This document shows positions 46,501-58,328 of a stretch of DNA of 64,000 nucleotides, piece by piece. The position numbers and the translations under genes were made by a program. The first letter of the stretch is position 1, and the number at the start of each line of letters is the position of its first letter. Under the pieces are notes generated by a model, which saw only the letters and a list, made by a program, of their open reading frames with translations, made no database searches and had not been told where the DNA came from. Origin of the DNA: Sesamum alatum (lineage: Eukaryota > Streptophyta > Magnoliopsida > Lamiales > Pedaliaceae); NCBI GenBank assembly GCA_034509735.1, contig JACGWO010000002.1, positions 29,435,636 through 29,499,635 of the forward strand, given 5' to 3'.

Positions 46501-48029
46501 TGAAAGACTAGGATAGGCGTGTGGATCGTCCCGGGAATAGCGCGAATGCGGAAGCGCGGTATAAATTTAAAGTGCAGAATTTAAACATGTATTATACATA
46601 TAAAATTAAAACACGTTCAAAGGGTGTGCCCTTGAAGTTCCCGGGTGTTTGGTGTATCTCATGAATTAAGAACATATATGCAATCATGGATGCCATAGGA
46701 TTTGTAAAATAAAAGAGGATGAAAGCGTAAATAGAGACCTACCGGTTCGTCGTTTTCCTATTCTAATCGGTACTCGCGTTGTTCCCCGATTTGCTCCAAA
46801 TCTCGTATGTGAGATCCTCTAAATCGTGACACGCAATCCGCCAACGTATCTTGTACTTCGTAATAGCTAACGAACAAGAATTTTATTTGTAGAGGACGGA
46901 TCAATCACACGTTATTATTTAATGGGATTAATCCTCCTTTTGTTCAATTTGTTAACACAAAAGAACAAGAACAATTCTTGGAGAGAGAGAGGGAGAGAGA
47001 GCACACGGCTTGTGTGTGTGTGTGTTGAAGAATCATCATCTCTCTTAAGGTGAGGAGCTAGGAGTATATATAGAGCAGGAGTTTAATCCTTTTCAAACTC
47101 CAACTCTAAGAAGACTAATTTGACTAGGTCAAAGTCCTAGTCAAAGTAGTAATTTGACCTAGTCAAATTAATCCTAGCTATCCATCTCTCATTTTAATCT
47201 CAACCATTAATTTAATTTAATGGAATATTTAAAATCTATTAAATATTCCAAGGGCAATAAATAGATATATTAAATATAAATATTGATTCTAAGCCCATTA
47301 AATTAATTTTCTAATAAATCTAATTTATTAGATAAATCCCTTTTATCCAATAAAAGGAATTAATTCTTTTCAAGAAAATTAAGGACCCGATTAAATCCAA
47401 TTTAATCATTCCATTTTTCAAATATTTAATTCTAAATTAAATACTTTATGTGTGCGGATTGTGTGTGACTCTTTAGGTTCACGTTCAGGTAGAATTGGTC
47501 AGATTCCTAGAATGCGCCCGTTACCATGGGTGGCCATCTAGCAACGGTCCATGGGACTAGAGATTAGGTGAATATACGGGGATGAACATTTAGGCTCTAA
47601 CAGTAGACTTGTTCCCGTGAGTCACCTCAGTCAGCTGCTCCCTAGCAGGCTAACCCAGTAACACCGCTTAGACGACCCTCGTCACCCGTCGATGAAATAC
47701 GACACCAGATGCTTAGTGCAAGTCTCAAGGGGAATCTCGGTACCCATTTTCGAGATTCCTTGACTTGGAGTTTTCCGGACTGATTCGGCAGGACTGATTT
47801 CATGGACCTAGCTCCAATCGTAGTCCCAGTCCCCAAAATGTGTTTTCAATCCTTGGGCTTTGTTTGCGTAGTAAACAGAAATATAAAGCAGATAAAGTGA
47901 ACACAAACAAAGTAATGCCAAATGAATATCACTTCTTATTCATTAATAATTTATCAAATCCTTTAAATTGTTTAGACATAGGTTACATTTTTCCTGCCAA
48001 GATTGGCTACATGGTCACCGATTCTAAAA
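46501..48029 (-). repeat. Element D 3' LTR with internal deletion
   Basis: The LTR is 1529 bp instead of about 1990. A gap near 47607 removes about 430 bp around the 5' third. W-box palindromes are at 47119-47133 and 47153-47167, TATA at 47065-47072 and donor-like GTAGGT at 46742-46737. The terminal TGTT has mutated to TTTT. Confidence 0.88.
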
Positions 48030-48040
48030 ATCTCTCACTT
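48030..48040 (-). other. Polypurine tract of D
   Basis: AAGTGAGAGAT on the minus strand lies next to the LTR; one change from the family AAGTGGGAGAT. Confidence 0.8.
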
Positions 48041-48044
48041 GACC

Positions 48045-51000
48045 TTAAAGCCAATCGCCCATATGTCTAATCCCCATCTTCTCAACATGTTGCGTATGAG
48101 CGCTCTGCGACATAGGCTTTGTCAGCGGATCTGCTGTGTTGTCTGCTGAGTTGACTCGGTCCATCCGAACGTCACCTCTTCCTACCATTTCTCTTAGAAG
48201 ATGGTAGCGTCTTAGAATGTGTTTGGAACGGTGATGAGATCTATGTTCCTCTGCTTGCGCTATTGCTCCGTTGTTATCATAAACGATGACAACGGGCTCG
48301 GCGATGCTAGGCACCACCCCCAACTCTTGGATGTAGTTTCTCATCCAAACCACTTCCTTGGCAGCTTCTGAAGCTGCTGTGTATTCTGCCTCAATGGTGG
48401 AATAAGCAGTGGTTGCTTGCTTGGAACTTTTCCAAGCCACTACTCCTCCATTGAGCCTGAATACATAACCCGATTGAGACTTGGCATCATCGTCATCAGA
48501 CTGGAAGCTACCGTCGCTAAAACCTTCCAGGATCAGTTCTCCATTTCCATAGACTAAGAACATTTCCTTAGTCCTCCTTAGGTACTTAAGGATGCCCTTA
48601 ACAGCATTCCAATGTGCCTCTCCTGCACAAGACTGATATCTGCTTGTTACACTCAAAGCGTAAGCAATGTCAGGTCTGGTGCAGTGAACCGCATATTGGA
48701 TGCTACCTACGGCAGAAACATAGGGGATGACCTTCATCCTTTCAAGTTCCTCATCAGTCTGCGGGGACTGTTTCTTGGATAACTTGATCCCATGCCTCAT
48801 GGGAAGGAATCCTCGTTTGGAGTTGTCCATTCGAAATCTTTTTAGGACTTTCTCCATATACTAGTTTTGGGTGAGCCCTAACATCCTTTTAGATCTGTCC
48901 CTGAAAATCTGGATGCCCAGGATGTAGGAGGCTTCACCTAAATCCTTCATGGAAAACTGGGTTGATAACCATGTTTTTGTGTCACCTAACATTCTTACAT
49001 CATTACCTATGAGTAGAATGTCATCCACATAAAGCACTAGGAACACTATAGAGAGCTCCCACTGACCTTCTTGTATACACAAGGGTCGGATTCATTTTTG
49101 ATTAAGTTATAACCCCATATCACTTCATCAAAGCGAATGTTCCAACTTCGGGATGCTTGTTTGAGGCCATAGATGGACTTCTGGAGACGACAGACCTTCT
49201 GTTCTTCTCCAGTGACCGTGAAACCCTTCGGCTGATCCATATAGATCTCTTCCTCAATGAATTCATTGAGGAAGGCCGTTTTCACGTCCATCTGCCATAT
49301 CTCATAGTCATACCATGCTACTATGGCGAGCAGGATCCGAATGGATTTAGCCATGGCTACCAACGAGTAGGTGTCCTTAAAAATCGACCCCGGGTCGTTG
49401 AGTGTACCCTTTAGCTACTAGCCTAGCCTTAAAAGTTGTGACTTCTCCATCAACGCCAAGTTTGCGCTTATAGACCCACATACAGCCAACTGGCTTAACA
49501 CCTTTCGGTTGGTCTACAAGTCTCCAGACTTGGTTCTCGCTCATGGAGTCCATTTCGGTTTTCATAGCCTCAAGCCATTTCCCGGAGTCGATGCCAGACA
49601 TCGCTTCTCCGTATATCTTTGGATCGTTATCCAGTAGACCGATCGTATTTAGAAAGCCATATCTCACTGGAGGTCTGGACTCTCTAGTTGTCCTACGGAG
49701 AACGGGAACGTCAGTGGTGACTGTGGGCGCTGACTGTATAGGAGCTAGCAGTTTAGGTACCGGGGCTGGCCTTTCCTGAGGCTGTCCTTCATGCCTAGCA
49801 TGCTGGACTTCTCGAGGTTGGTCAGTCCTTCGGGTATCTATCCTGAATCCTCTAAGTGAGGAATCCGCGGCACCTCTGATGACTGATTTCCATCACTTGA
49901 TTGCTCAAGGATCAGTTCATCAGGTTGGATATCCTCTGGAAAGCCTTGTTCCAAGAATACTGCGTTCCTTGAAACAAATACCTTTTGTTCCAAGGGGTCA
50001 TAAAAGTAATAACCTGAAGTTTCTTTAGGGTATCCAACGAACCTGCATAAGCTAGACCTGGATTCTAGCTTATCTCCCACTAACCTCTTGACGTATGCGG
50101 GGCTACCCCACACTTTCAAGTAGTTGTAGGATGCAGGCTTGCCGTGCCATATTTCATATGGCGTTTGGGTCAATACACTGGTTGGCACCAAATTTAACAA
50201 CTTGGCCATCGTTTTCAATGCGTAGCCCCAAAAGGACAAGGGCAATTTGGTAAAACTCATCATGGATCGATCCATGTCCAACAGGGTTTGATTCCTCCTT
50301 TCAGAGACACCATTCAACTGTGGTGTCCCAAGAGGTGTACATTCAGAGATTATACCATTTTCTTTAAGATAATTAAGGAACTCAGTACTAAGGTACTCTC
50401 CGCCTCGATCTGACCGTAGGACTTTAATTTTGCAGTTTGTTTGGTTCTCCACTTCAAGTTTGAATTCTTTAAACCTCTCAAGAGCTTCAGACTTGTACCT
50501 CATCAGGTATACTTAACCATACCGTGAATGATCATCGGTGAAGGTTATGAAGTAGGAGAACCCACCTCGGGCCTGCGTCCTTAGTGGTCCACATACGTCT
50601 GTATGGACCAAGTCCAACAAACCTGTGGCAAGCCTGCTTTGTCCTACAAAGGGCTTCTTGGTCATTTTCCCTCTTAGACAGGATTCACAAGTAGGTAGAT
50701 CACTAAAGTCCCCTACCTCTAGGTTCTTTGAGTCTACCAATATTTTTATCCTGTCTTGAGATATGTGACCTAGCCTAGCGTGCCACAGTCGTGCATTCCC
50801 GTTATTATCTATTTAACGTTTGTGTTGAGCGTTAAGAACGAAGTTCGTTTGTTGTAAGATATAGAGTCCGTTATTAAGTGTACCAAGTAGATGAACAATT
50901 CCACACCTAATCAAATAAAAGCAATTTTTATTGATCATAAACTCATAACTACTATTGTCTAACAATGGAATGGAAATGATGTTTTTAATCATACTAGGTA

Positions 51001-52098
51001 CATAATAAACTTGCTCTAATTCTATACTAATATGATCACTAACTACGAGAGTGGCAGATCCTACTGCTTCTGCCGAGATGGCCTTGCCATTCCCAAGCTT
51101 CAGGATCATATCCCTGCTACCCAGTTTTCTGCTTCTTTTCAGCACCTGCAAATCATTGCAAATGTGAGCTCCACAACCGGTATCTAATACCCAAGAGGCA
51201 GAATTAGTGACCATATTAACCTCAATCACAAATATACCTTGGTTCGAGAGGCGTTTGCGGCACTCCCTCTTCCAATGCCCTTTCTCACGGCAATTGATAC
51301 ATATGTCATATGCCCTCGACTGTTGCTTGGAGACAACCTTCCCTTTTCCTTTGCCTTTCCCCTCTTTGGCAATGGAACACTCTTAGTGTTTGTAGTTTCT
51401 TTGATGGATTTTCCCTTCCCTTTCTTCCTTTTCCAACGTCCGGCACCCTTGCCTTTCGTTTTGGAAGTTGAAGCACCTCCAAACAATACCGAAGGCGTGG
51501 ACTTTTTGGCCGTTGCCTCGTATTGCACCAACATATTGATCAACTCATGAATGCCCTTCTCAAGTGTGTTCATGTTATAGTTAACAATAAATTGGTCGAA
51601 GGAGGGTGGGAGAGACTGAAGGATCACATCTATGTACGTCTCATTATCGAGGCCTGCTTTTAGGTCCTCGAGCTTTTCCACCAGGCTAAGCATTTTAACC
51701 CCGTGCCCTTGTACAATGGATCCTTCTGTCATTTCGATTCCAAAGAACGCCTTAGTTGCGACATACCTAGTATGCCGGTCCGGGACTGCACAACAATCCT
51801 TAAGGCGGGCCATAATGAAAGGGACATCGTCTAGCCTTTCATATTGCTTCTAAATCTCATTCGTCATTAAAGCAAGTATGACGCTACGGACTTTCCGGTT
51901 ATCCTTATGCCAAGTCTCGAACGTCTCACGTTCTTCTGGCGTGGATCCTTCCGGTAAGGTCCTAGGGAGAAGCTCGTCCATGACGTAGCCTTGGTTCTCG
52001 TAATCCAGGACTATCCTGAGATTGTGTAACCAGTCGTTGTAATTGGTTCCATTGAATTTGTTGGTCTCAAGTATGGTTTATAAAGGGTTCTTAGATAT
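48045..52098 (-). pseudogene. Element D gag-pol polyprotein
   Basis: The gag start codon has become ATA (52098-52096) and codon 6 region carries TCA to TAA near 52080. Domains in order on the minus strand: Gag (51813-51226 frame), zinc knuckle in a shifted frame near 51290, protease WVLDTGCGAHICNDLQ (near 51190), and integrase (HTDVCGP near 50600, LRSDRGGEY near 50410, GVSERRNQT near 50300). RT is in pieces at 49667-48861 (DVKTAFLNEF, YVDDILLIGND), and RNase H reads in one frame at 48857-48045 down to MGIRHMGDWL and a stop. At least seven frame changes. Confidence 0.9.
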
Positions 52099-53572
52099 TT
52101 TAAATCTACATTTAAAAAACAGAGTTCGCGGTCAGTAGAATTTAAGAGACGGAGGTTTGATAAATAATTAAATGCTTGGTCTTTAGTCATTTGATGCTCC
52201 CACTATTTATACGAAAACACGGTACTCTCAAACGTTGTTTTTAGAAAACCTTTTCCTAGTGGGCTTGGGATCCACAGCGAATTTTCCCATACCCCGCTTT
52301 TACGATTCGCATGGGAAGAATCCTGTGGGAGGTATGCCATACCATTTGCGTTCCACGAGATTCCAAGATTATTGCCTAACCCTTTCACATGATCCCGAGG
52401 ACTCCAAGCAAATCATGCTAATCGGGCGTTAGACCCGACCCAATCAACCGTATCATAAACCCGCTGCTACCTCAACGACTCGTCAGACAGGTAACAGTGG
52501 TCTACTTTTCGTTAATGACACAGTGCAGCTTCTTTTAAGTACGATAGACGTGCCACGACTCGTGAGACCACACTATCGACCTAAATTAGCTTCCTCACTA
52601 TGCCATGGACTGGAAGGCATGGACAAACTCCTAGAGTCCATGTCCATTTTTGTCTAGGGCCTAATATTTTGACATTGGTCCAACCAATGTGAGAGTAGTA
52701 AATGACCGAGATCTCATATGTATAAATATAAACACATTCATCCATAATGCGTAAATAAATAAATTGCATCCCATAGCAGTCATATGATAAATAAAATCCA
52801 TTCATCCATCATAACAACCACATGCAAAATTAAAGCCTAACACGCCCCTATTGGATGCTCAAGAGCCCGAATCCTATGCGGCCCACTGAGCCCGCAGTGG
52901 ATCTATGGTCAATCTAGGGTTGGTCATACACTATTACATTAATAGTCACCCAATCATCATTCTGATGGGCCTTGATCTCTTTTCTCTTTCATTTCTCCAT
53001 GGAAACGCCTTGGATCCGCCGTTCTGGGCTCTCCATGTGAACCTCCCTTCTTCTCCACCAAATAAATTAAAAATTAAAATCTCAGTCCTATTTTACTCTC
53101 ATTACATATTAAAAAAGAAACCCCAGCGAAAACCCGAGGGGAGTACATTAGGAGGGAGGAAGAATGCCTTATTATTCCAAGGCAACTAGAAGGGGAGAAG
53201 GAGAAAGCAGAAAAAGAGGCACACAGGCCCAACATAAAATTAAACCATACATCTGGTCTAGGGCTCATGGTCATCCATTTCCATTCAACGCACATAATAA
53301 CATGAATTGATCACAAAAAATTAGAAACTGAAAATAACGAGAAAGACGTCGGCGTCAACCGACTGTCGCCACTGGCCGCAGTCAGTCGGCGCACACAGGC
53401 TCTGCCTGACCGGGCGCACGCGCCTGGTCGGCAGCTTTCTGCAGAGCCGCGTGCCGGCAGGCTGCCGCGCGCGCAGGCGCCTCTGCCCCGCGCGCCTGTC
53501 TGCCGGCCGCCAGCGTGCATGCGCGCGCGGCCCGTCCAGTATGCAAGTGCGCGCGCGCGCGCATAGGGCGTG
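52099..53572 (-). other. Element D leader with GC block
   Basis: On the minus strand from 53566 to about 53335 is the CpG-rich hairpin region (for example CAGGC AGA GCCTG, about 53410-53398). Further down come the CACGAGTCGTG motifs (about 52570-52555 and 52490), TATAAATA (52211-52204) and the acceptor-like TTTTTTAAATGTAG near 52120-52107. No gene. Frames open in the GC block are not judged coding. Confidence 0.75.
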
Positions 53573-54367
53573 CCCGTTGTCCGTAGGTCAGCTAGAGAGT
53601 CACGACCCCCTATAAGATACGGCTTTCTAAACATGATCAGTCTATTGGATAAAGATCCTAAGACATACGGGGAAGCGATGTCCGACATCGACTCCGGGAT
53701 ATGGCTTGAGGCCATGAAAACCGAAATGGACTCCATGAATGAAAACCAAGTCTGGACACTTGTAGACCCGCCCAAATGGGTTAAGCCAGTTGGCTGTAAA
53801 TGGGTCTATAAGCGCAAACTTGGCATTGATGGAGAAGTCATAACCTTCAAGGCTAGGCTAGTAGCAAAAGGGTACACTCAACGACCCGGGGTCAATTTTG
53901 AGGACACCTACTCGCCAATAGCCATGGCTAAGTCCATTCGGATCCTGCTTGCCATAGCAGCATGGTATGACTATGAGATATGGCAAATGGACGTGAAAAC
54001 GGCCTTCCTCAATCGTTTCATTGAGGAAGAGATCTACATGGATCAGCCGGAGGGTTTCACGATCGTCGGAGAAGAACAGAAGGTCTATCGTCTCCAAAAG
54101 TCCATCTATGGCCTCATACAAGCATCCCGAAGTTGGAACATTCGCTTTGACGAAGTCATACGGGGTTATGATTTCATCAAAAATGAATACGACCCTTGTG
54201 TACACAAGAAGGTCAAAGGGAGCTCTATAGTGTTCCTAGTGTTTTATGTGGATGACATTCTACTCATAGGAAATGACGTTAGAATGTTGGGTAACACAAA
54301 AGCATGGTTATCAACTCAGTTTTCCATGAAGGATTTGGGTGAAGCCTCCTACATTCTCGGCATCCAG
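53573..54367 (+). pseudogene. Second copy of B reverse-transcriptase segment
   Basis: This is a single open frame (53570-54370) from the RT entry region (RESRPPIRYGFLN) through KWVYKRKLGIDGEV, MDVKTAFLNRF and YVDDILLIGND, ending SYILGIQ and then the TGA of an inverted LTR end. It is the sister of 45706-46500: both have LLDKDPK, PPKW/QPKW, LGIDGEV and YGLIQ, which A, C and D lack. It lacks everything before and after RT. Confidence 0.9.
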
Positions 54368-54397
54368 TGAAAGCCTGGGATAGGCGTGTGGATCGTC
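54368..54397 (-). repeat. 30-bp inverted LTR end
   Basis: TGAAAGCCTGGGATAGGCGT and ten further bases are the reverse complement of a copia LTR terminus, as at 46501-46530. They end at GTC, shared with the plus-strand LTR that follows. Confidence 0.85.
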
Positions 54398-55406
54398 ACA
54401 CACAATCCGCACACATGATGTATTTAATTTAGAATTAAATATTTGGAGAAATAGAACGATTGAATTGGATTCAATCGGGTCCTTCTTTTCTTGAGAAGAA
54501 ATTAATTCCTTTTATTAGATGAAAGGAATTTATTTAATAAATTAGATTTATGGAAAATTAATTTAATAGGCTTGGAATAAATATTTATATTTGATATATT
54601 TATTTATTGTCTTTTGGATTATTTAAATGAGATTTAAATATTCCATTAAATTAATCAATGGTTGAGATTAAAGAGAGGAATCAATGGCTAGGATTGGTTT
54701 GACCAAGAAGCTAGTAGTTGACTAGTATTTTACTAGGTCAAATCCTATTCAAGGAGGAGTCTTGAAAGAGTAGGAATTAGAAGAGGAATAGGATTTCCCC
54801 TCTATAAATACTCCTAAGTGTTCTCTTTGGAAGAGATGATGAAAAATTGAAGCACACACACATACACACACTTGGGCTCCTCCTCTCTCTCTCTGTGCCG
54901 AACCCTCTCTCCCTCTCTTCCAAGAAACTCTTCAAAGTTCTTTTGTGTTTCACAATTGAACTCTAAGGAGGGTTGATCTCGTTAATCAATAACGTTCGAT
55001 CAATCCGTCATCTCCAAATAAACATACACTTGTTCTTTCGCTAGCACGAAGATCAAGACACGTGGGTGAATTGCGTGTACGAATTAGAGGGTCTCCCATT
55101 CGAGATCTTGGAGGAAAATGGAGAACAACGCGAGTACCGGCTTGAAGACGAAAACGACAATCGGTAGGTTTCCGGTTTAAGATTTTCGTCCCTTTTCTAT
55201 TAAACCCTATGGCCTCCATGAAAAGTTTTGTATGTTTTTATTATTCATGAGATACACCGAACGCCCGGAAGATTCAAGGAAACACCCCTTTAACGTGTTT
55301 GTTTTATCTCATTTATGCATGTTTAAATTCTTGCAGTTTTAATTATACCGCGCTTCTGCATTCGCGCTACTCCCGGGCCGATCCACACGCCTTTGCTAGG
55401 CTTTCA
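54398..55406 (+). repeat. Element B 3' LTR, 5' half missing
   Basis: The LTR runs from the GTCACACACAATCCGC block to the end CTAGGCTTTCA, then TSD CGTTC. It has a TATA-like CTCTATAAATAC near 54800 and donor-like GTAGGT at 55164-55169. Its W-box region is diverged. Confidence 0.85.
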
Positions 55407-55411
55407 CGTTC
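55407..55411. repeat. Target-site duplication of composite element B (right)
   Basis: CGTTC follows the LTR end and matches 31676-31680. Confidence 0.82.
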
Positions 55412-55940
55412 AACTATGGTCTCTTCAAGAAGAATTCCATTGATTGAGAATTTCATTCTCACTCGGGTATTCAAGAGCTCCCACTAAATACACTCCCTCT
55501 CGGTCTAATCGAAAGGTAACTAGTTTGATTCACCACTCTAAGTCTAATTCCCTTAACCTACCAAGGATTCTTAGACTTGTTAACCCTATTCTAGTCCTGT
55601 ATATTCAATAACCCTACAGATATCTTTATGGATCTAATCCAATAGACTATTGGTACTCCCACTAAATACACACCCTCTCGATCTAATCGAAAGTTAACCA
55701 GTTTGGTTCTCCTCTCCAAGTCGAATTCCCCGAACCTACCAAAGGTTCTTAGATTTGTGAACTCTCTTCTGGTCTTGTATATTCAGTAATCTATAGAATT
55801 CTTTTAGGATCCAATCCAATAGACTATTGGCAAATTTACTTTGTCTAACAAAGAGCTTTTCGGTCTTTTCCTTATTAGAAAAGATTTGCAACCTAGCAGA
55901 CTCAAATTATCTATTGCTAGACTCTTTGAATTTTTCAACT
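55412..55940 (-). pseudogene. Degenerate copia integrase with 178-bp tandem duplication
   Basis: The minus strand preserves outlines of a different copia lineage: pre-integrase-like SKSLAIDNLSLLGCKS (about 55910-55860), then integrase-like RLDREGVYLVG matching the family LRSDRGGEYLS, and EYPSENEILNQW matching NYLKENGIISEW. A unit of about 178 bp is duplicated (55478-55655 and 55656-55831), so the integrase segment appears twice. The fragment continues for about 13 bp at 31680-31668 across the B insertion. Confidence 0.55.
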
Positions 55941-56815
55941 TCCTTATACTTAAAATCCTAGCAATTCTAACACCTCTTACAGCACTAACACCCTCAGCCT
56001 CCCTAAACAGACGACTCAAAGCCTCCGAATAGAATAGGAAAAGTTAAGGTGACAAATGGTTCCCTTGACGGAGGCCCCTTTGTGGATTCACATGACCAAA
56101 TTCCTCTCCGCTCAAGATAAATGAATAATGGACCATGGACACAAGTAGCATAATGCGACTCACAAAGAAACACTGAAACCCCAACCTACTCAACATGCTC
56201 TCCAAAAACGACCATTACACCCAATCATACGCTTTGCTAATATTAAGTTGGATCATCGTAAACCCTTTCTGTCCCTATGTCTTAGGTTTCAAAAAATGGT
56301 TAAGTTCATAGGCAACAAAATTATTTTTTGTGATTAGTCGCCTATGGATGAGAACGAATTAGGTCTTAGACATAATAGAATTCATAAACGACTTAATTCT
56401 ATTAGTGACAGATTTAGATGCAATCTTGAAATTAACATTGCAAAGGCTAATGGGGTGAAACTGACTAATCATTTCTGGTTCATCACATTTCAGAAGAAGA
56501 TTGATATGTGTAAAGTTCAGAGTTGCATCAAGTGAATAACAATTAAGAATATCACGAACAACTTTAGTAACATCATGCCAAATAAGGTGCCAGAATTTAT
56601 GATAAAAGACAGGGGACATAGCATCTGGACCGGGAGATTTAAATGAAAATATTTGAGGGATGTACTTTACCATTTTGGCTTCTAAGAAAGGTTCAATAAG
56701 GATTTGATTTATCTCTCGAAAAACCTTCGAAGCCATAGTCCTCACTACATCCTCAATAAGTGTCAGAGCCAGATAAGCTGATGTGAACGAATAACTGAAG
56801 TAATCCAAAATGATA
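55941..56815 (-). pseudogene. LINE-C reverse transcriptase fragment
   Basis: Minus strand 56808-56359 reads VFREINQILIEPFLEAKMVK, FKSPGPDAMSPVFYHKFWHL, LLLKCDEPEMISQFHPISLC and NVNFKIASKSVTNRIKSFM, the N-terminal RT motifs of plant LINEs. Lower down, in changing frames, come a KAYDW-like motif, LSRLGFQCF, PQRGLRQG-like sequence and AEALSRLFREAE near 56010. The catalytic YADD box and everything after it are absent. Confidence 0.78.
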
Positions 56816-56824
56816 GTCTGGATA

Positions 56825-58323
56825 TCAACTTTCTACATGGATCATCACGGTACATCTACATGGATCTGTTCCAAGGGACATTAGCAAATCTATCATACCC
56901 AAGGGAGTAAAGGATTTCTCCCCAAAATCAATCAAAGGTGTATTAACCTGTTTAACATCTTCAACATGCAAATCTATTCTTTTCAATAGGCTTAAAAACA
57001 TAATGTCATCAAAGCTCCTATTGTCCACCAATACCTTCTGGACCGTAAAATTTTCCACATCTATACTAATGACACTGGGTCATCATGAGGAAAAGTGAGA
57101 CCCTCAAGGTCTCTATCATAAAAAACTCTGGGCCAAAGTCAGTCTGTATGGATAACACGTTCAGATTGGGTCTGCTTCCATAAGGATTATGCCCAGTCCT
57201 ATCGTACCTTCTTTTTTTACTGGCAGAATCTCCCCCCAAAGGGCCTCTAATGATTGCATTTATCACACCTCCCCTAGGCAAATTGTCCTCAGTCAGAGGT
57301 CTCTATCGAGGTGGGTTGTCCCTAGATCACTCAGGATACCCTCGTTTTGGGGTTAGACCTTCATCTATCTTTACGGAAGCTACGTTATTCTTGTCAGTCC
57401 TTTTGCTTCGCCTCAGTTTTCGGTGGCCATTGTAACACCTTACTCTCGTTGTGCATCAATTTTTCATCCAGGGACCTTCAGTGGGGTATAATCGTGAAAT
57501 TTATATTTGGTTGTCGGGTCTTTTTCAGACTCGGGCTTTTTTATTTTTCCATTCCTTCCTTATTTATGATAGTCCTCTTTGTTAAGTTGAATTTTCCATT
57601 CATTTTCTTTCAAAATATCCATCTCCTCTTTTTGAATGTATTTTTCTTGAACCAAATGGAGCTCTTCCACATCAACTTGGGGAGGGGGAGGGGGGGAGCT
57701 TCAGCCAAAGCGGAAGGTAAAAGTGCCTTTTTCAACCTATGGATCATGATGGGCGTCATCATGTCCACACTTAAGTCTGGCACGTCTAACACTTTAGTGT
57801 TGAACCTATCAATGGAACTGCTCAATGTTTTGTCATCCTTTTGTCCAATAGTAAACAAATGTGTAGCAGATTTCTTGCTTTCTTCTTATTTGCAAAGTGA
57901 TACAGAAACTTTCTAGCCAGCTGCTCCTAGTTCACAATAGTGGCGGTGGTTAAAGAGTCGGACCATTCCTGGGCCCTTCCATACAATGTGGTAAGAAAAA
58001 TACCACAATAAAGAGCACCTGACAGTCTATATAGTTGCATCACATTGTTAAAGATTGTCAAGTGCTCTTTAGGGTCTTTATCACCATCATACTTTAGTAA
58101 ATCAGGGATCATCACGTTAGGGGCCAAAGTTTTCGCCAAAATCTCTGGTACAAATGGTGACCCCCTCATTCTCACCATATTTTCGGAAGCCACAATCTCA
58201 AGAGGTGCTTCCATGACAAGTTGTCTCAAATCTTCGGTTCTACGACTAAGGCTATCCACCTGATGACTTAGTTCATGGATCTCATCTATTCTCCTTTATT
58301 TTTCCTCTTCAAGCTGAGAGATA
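56825..58323 (-). pseudogene. Tat/Retand gypsy gag and protease
   Basis: Minus strand from 58259: gag (SPFVPEILAKTLAPNVMIPD, KYDGDKDPKEHLTIFNNVMQ, IFLTTLYGRAQEWSDSL), continuing LFTIGQKDDKTLSSSIDRFN. After a G-rich disruption (57679-57696) come the gag C-terminus/linker (RGGVINAIIRGPLGGDSASK) and aspartic protease (VQKVLVDNRSFDDIMFLSLL, TPLIDFGEKSFTPLGMIDLL; the usual DNGSS is DNRSF). Orientation and lineage match the pol remnant at 29570-31675, so this may be the 5' half of that element. It stops at copia F on one side and LINE-C on the other. Confidence 0.78.
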
Positions 58324-58328
58324 GCCCT

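Larger units (their letters stand above)
46501..53572 (-). mobile_element. Inverted copia element D (5' end missing)
   Basis: On the minus strand: leader (53572-52099), gag-pol (52098-48045), polypurine tract (48040-48030) and 3' LTR (48029-46501). No 5' LTR or PBS is present; the leader is joined at about 53573 to plus-strand RT sequence. D is flanked left by B RT ending GGCATCCAG, with no matching TSD on the right. Confidence 0.85.
31681..55406 (+). mobile_element. Composite copia element B with nested C and D
   Basis: Outer limits are the LTR start TGTTAGAATAGG at 31681 and LTR end CTTTCA at 55406, with TSD CGTTC. In order: truncated 5' LTR, leader, gag start (33658), element C inserted in gag codon 34, rest of gag-pol (43414-46500), inverted element D (46501-53572), an 825-bp repeat of B RT (53573-54397) and a truncated 3' LTR (54398-55406). 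B is the oldest layer here; C, whose LTRs already differ by about 5-6 percent in a 560-base sample, lies inside it. Confidence 0.82.

Noticed and set aside
57347..57916. 189-codon plus-strand frame
   Set aside because: It is antisense to the gypsy gag remnant, has no domain, and only reflects low stop density.
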